DNA from: Streptococcus mitis
GTDB taxonomy: Bacteria > Bacillota > Bacilli > Lactobacillales > Streptococcaceae
DNA length: 64,000 nucleotides
Direction: 5' to 3'
Assembly: GCA_001914195.1 (NCBI GenBank)
Contig: MKYF01000039.1
Location: 1-64,000 of the forward strand
This document shows, one piece after another, positions 61,552-64,000 of the stretch. Position numbers and translations under genes: made by a program. The notes below the pieces were generated by a model. That model did no database searches, was not told the DNA's origin, and saw only the letters and a list, made by a program, of their open reading frames with translations. Each line of letters begins with the position of its first letter. Position 1 is the first letter of the stretch.

Positions 61552-62862
61552 TTATTCTGTTCTGTCCATGAAACCAACATACTTACGTTTCAATAGGTAA
61601 CCTTCCAATTGTTTGATTCCTTCAATACCTGTAGAGATAATGATCAAAAGACTGGTTCCTCCAAAAGCAACTGCTTCTGAAAGTCCGAAAACATCTTTTG
61701 CTACAATCGGTAAAATGGAAATCACACCAAGGAAGAGGGAACCAACAGTTGCAAGACGACGAAGAAGTTTAGACATATATTCTTCTGTACCTTTACCAGG
61801 ACGAACTCCGTGGATATAGGCACCACTCTTTTGAAGGTTTTCTGCCGCTTTTTCAGGATTAATCTGTACAAACGTATAGAAGAATGTAAAGAGAATAATC
61901 AACAAAGCATACATAGCAATACCAGTTGGTGAAGTTGTTGCCAACATTTCTTGTGCTGTTCTTACCCAAGCCCAATCATGACCTGTAGCGCTCAAAAACT
62001 GAAGAATAGCCGCAGGCGCTGCAGTAATCGAACTTGCGAAGATAACAGGGATAACTCCAGCAGGGTTTACCTTCAATGGAAGGTAAGAGCTAGATGGAGC
62101 ACCTTGTGCAACCTTAGTATATTGGATTGGAATTTTATATTCTGCTTGTTGAACATAAGTTGTAAAGTAAATGATCAACAATACAGTAATAATCAAAATG
62201 ATTACGAAAATTATAGATGAGTTGATACGGCTACTTGGGACGTTCACAAAGTAGTCCACATAGATGCCCTGAATCATCTCTGGAATTGAGGCAACAATCC
62301 CGGCAAAGATGATCATAGAAACACCATTTCCGTATCCCTTATCTGTAATTTGCTCTCCCAACCAAGTAACAATCATGCTACCAGCTGTTAAGATGATACC
62401 AATCATGATAAAGACTTGTGGAGTAAGAGCTGTTTTCAACAATTGAGCTCCAGCCAAAGTATTAAAACCAGCTGTAATCCCGATAGATTGCACAAAGGCC
62501 AGACCAAGAGCAATATAACGAGTAGCTTGATTCAATTTTCTTCGACCTACTTCCCCTTGTTTACCCCACTCTACAAACTTGGGTAAAATATCCATTTGCA
62601 AGAGTTGGACAACGATAGAGGCTGTAATGTAGGGGCTAACACCAAGAGCAAAAACTGAGAAGTTTTTCATGGCATTCCCCGATACCAAGCTCAACATGTT
62701 TAAGAAGGACAATCCACTTAAAGCATTCAAACTATTGGCATTCACACCAGGAACTGTAATGCTAGTCCCGATACGAAAGACCAAAACGATAAAAATTGTA
62801 AATAAAATTTTTGATCGAACCTGTTTGACTTTAAGAGCTTCTCTTAATAATTTAAAAAACAT
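61552..62862 (-). CDS. secY: Preprotein translocase subunit SecY
   Basis: 436 residues, ten membrane segments, starting MFFKLLREALKVKQVRSKIL, with the plug and TM2 region (GVNANSLNALSGLSFLNMLS). Channel of the Sec translocon. It starts 12 bases after rplO, so it is part of the ribosomal operon. A hairpin-rich 150-bp gap separates it from adk. Confidence 0.98.
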   Translation of the reverse strand: MFFKLLREALKVKQVRSKILFTIFIVLVFRIGTSITVPGVNANSLNALSGLSFLNMLSLVSGNAMKNFSVFALGVSPYITASIVVQLLQMDILPKFVEWGKQGEVGRRKLNQATRYIALGLAFVQSIGITAGFNTLAGAQLLKTALTPQVFIMIGIILTAGSMIVTWLGEQITDKGYGNGVSMIIFAGIVASIPEMIQGIYVDYFVNVPSSRINSSIIFVIILIITVLLIIYFTTYVQQAEYKIPIQYTKVAQGAPSSSYLPLKVNPAGVIPVIFASSITAAPAAILQFLSATGHDWAWVRTAQEMLATTSPTGIAMYALLIILFTFFYTFVQINPEKAAENLQKSGAYIHGVRPGKGTEEYMSKLLRRLATVGSLFLGVISILPIVAKDVFGLSEAVAFGGTSLLIIISTGIEGIKQLEGYLLKRKYVGFMDRTE

Positions 62863-62874
62863 AGGTCACCTCTC

Positions 62875-63315
62875 TTAGATGACTTCTACTGAACCACCTT
62901 TAGCAGTGATAGCTTCTTCAGCTGATTTAGAGAATTTAGCTGCTTTCACAGTCAATTTCTTAGTCAACTCACCGTTACCAAGAATTTTAATACCTGATTT
63001 TTCAGCTTTAACAATTCCTGCTTCGATAAGAACAACTGGAGTAACTTCAGCACCATCTTCAAAGACGTTCAATTGGTCAAGGTTCACAATTGCGTATTCT
63101 TTAGCGTTGATGTTAGTGAATCCACGTTTTGGAAGACGACGGAACAATGGAGTTTGTCCACCTTCAAAACCAAGGCGAACTCCGCCACCGCTACGAGCTT
63201 TTTGACCTTTTTGACCACGACCAGATGTTTTACCGTTACCTGATGAAGTACCACGACCAACGCGGTTACGTACTTTACGAGAACCTTCTGCAGGTTTCAA
63301 TTCATGAAGTTTCAT
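62875..63315 (-). CDS. rplO: 50S ribosomal protein L15
   Basis: 146 residues, MKLHELKPAEGSRKVRNRVG, with the glycine/arginine-rich loop (GRGTSSGNGKTSGRGQKGQK) typical of L15. It has a GGAG site and follows rpmD after a gap of 144 bases containing a strong palindrome. Confidence 0.99.
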   Translation of the reverse strand: MKLHELKPAEGSRKVRNRVGRGTSSGNGKTSGRGQKGQKARSGGGVRLGFEGGQTPLFRRLPKRGFTNINAKEYAIVNLDQLNVFEDGAEVTPVVLIEAGIVKAEKSGIKILGNGELTKKLTVKAAKFSKSAEEAITAKGGSVEVI

Positions 63316-63355
63316 TTTTATTTTCTCCTCTTTTGTAAAATGCTAGCGCCGATAA

Positions 63356-63454
63356 GGGAGAAAAGGTTGTCTCCCCCATCAACTCGCCTATACGACGTCA
63401 TCATAGATGACTATATCTAGTTTTAGGGGATGGTATAGTGCACATCCCCTAAAA
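63356..63454 (-). promoter_or_regulatory. Hairpins between rpmD and rplO
   Basis: A perfect 11-bp palindromic stem TTTTAGGGGAT/ATCCCCTAAAA (63421-63454) and a second GGGAG/CTCCC hairpin (63356-63376) in a 144-base gap, unusually long for this operon. A translational or processing role is likely, but not recognised. Confidence 0.45.
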
Positions 63455-63459
63455 ATTCA

Positions 63460-63642
63460 TTAGTTTACTTCTTCAACTGTTACCAAGTGAGATACTGCTG
63501 TGATCATACCACGGATAGCAGCGTTATCTTCTTTAATAACAGAGCTGTTCAATTTGCCAAGTCCAAGTGCTACAACAGTTTTACGTTGTGATGGAATGCG
63601 TCCGATTGGAGACTTAGTCAAAGTAATTTTAATTTGAGCCAT
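63460..63642 (-). CDS. rpmD: 50S ribosomal protein L30
   Basis: 60 residues, MAQIKITLTKSPIGRIPSQR to LVTVEEVN, the short bacterial L30. The start is the ATG at 63642 after GGGG(A)-rich sequence; it lies 13 bases after rpsE. Confidence 0.98.
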   Translation of the reverse strand: MAQIKITLTKSPIGRIPSQRKTVVALGLGKLNSSVIKEDNAAIRGMITAVSHLVTVEEVN

Positions 63643-63655
63643 TTTATCCCCTTTC

Positions 63656-64000
63656 TTATGCCAAATCAGAAACTGAAATACCACGAAGGGCAGCAACTTC
63701 TTCAGCGCGTTTCAATTGTTTCAAACCTTCAACAGTTGCACGAACAATGTTGATTGGAGTGTTAGAACCAAGTGATTTAGATGTAATATCTGCCACACCT
63801 GCCAATTCCACAACGGCACGAACTGCACCACCAGCGGCAACTCCAGAACCTTCTACAGCAGGTTTCAACAATACTTTAGCTCCACCGAATTCTGAAAGAA
63901 CTTCGTGTGGGATTGTTGTTCCAACCATAGGAACTTCGATCAAGTTTTTCTTAGCATCATCTACTGCTTTACGGATTGCTTCTGGAACTTCTTGAGCTTT
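63656..64000 (-). CDS. rpsE: 30S ribosomal protein S5 (3' part)
   Basis: The last 114 codons are in the window (KAQEVPEAIRKAVDDAKKNL to GISVSDLA); the start lies beyond the right edge. The S5 signature GSGVAAGGAVRAVVELAGV is present. S5 contributes to decoding fidelity and mRNA unwinding. Confidence 0.98.
   Translation of the reverse strand, partial: KAQEVPEAIRKAVDDAKKNLIEVPMVGTTIPHEVLSEFGGAKVLLKPAVEGSGVAAGGAVRAVVELAGVADITSKSLGSNTPINIVRATVEGLKQLKRAEEVAALRGISVSDLA

Noticed and set aside
1..64000. tRNA or rRNA genes
   Set aside because: No cloverleaf with TTCGAATC-type T-loop or rRNA sequence was noticed on either strand.

Overview
The window looks like chromosomal DNA from a low-GC Gram-positive of the Streptococcus mitis group (S. 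mitis, S. oralis or a close relative of S. pneumoniae). The evidence is pneumococcal-type BOX repeats, cia-dependent small RNAs with CiaR boxes, a ComX cin-box in front of cinA-recA-dinF, a tprA/phrA locus, spuA pullulanase with YSIRK and LPxTG signals, and the rpoA-rplQ end of the ribosomal operon. The pneumococcal ply/lytA genes are absent between yebC and dinF, which argues against typical S. pneumoniae. Species assignment is inference; no search could be run.

Layout. 1-7402: the integrase-proximal end of a prophage or satellite element running off the left edge. It holds an early/replication operon on the minus strand with a candidate origin, a Cro-like gene, an AntA/KilAC antirepressor, a rightward XRE repressor + ImmA-type protease module, a probable small RNA, and a tyrosine integrase. 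7489-15019: core genes yebC, dinF, recA, cinA, an LCP ligase, an acetyltransferase, tsaE and a membrane protein. 15124-20050: a BOX repeat, tprA, a phrA gene that keeps its pheromone but has lost its start, a degenerate stretch, and a bacteriocin-associated membrane protein with its ABC ATPase. 20051-27909: ndk, rpoC and rpoB with a structured leader. 28391-33861: an Mga-family regulator and the wall-anchored pullulanase spuA. 33961-45337: a flavin monooxygenase, glmS, a GH1 glycosidase, proS, eep, cdsA, uppS, a nucleotidyltransferase and ruvB. 45338-46314: an RNA-rich intergenic region with a complete Fst-type toxin/antisense RNA locus and two CiaR-driven small RNAs. 46315-52559: two acetyltransferases, a DUF3021/LytTR/ABC cluster, and a BAAT-like hydrolase with a MarR regulator sharing one operator palindrome. 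52652-57863: leuS, phosphoglycerate mutase, a fourth (enlarged) csRNA, and a UPF0210/UPF0237 pair. 57951-64000: the distal spc/alpha ribosomal operon (rpsE, rpmD, rplO, secY, adk, infA, rpmJ, rpsM, rpsK, rpoA, rplQ) with its L17 downstream element and terminator.

Together the window mixes housekeeping transcription, translation and envelope genes with several regulatory circuits: competence (ComX), CiaRH (four csRNAs), peptide quorum sensing (TprA), amino-sugar control (NagR-like sites at glmS), carbon control (cre at spuA) and a type I toxin-antitoxin. The least explained parts are the left-edge element and the ruvB downstream region.
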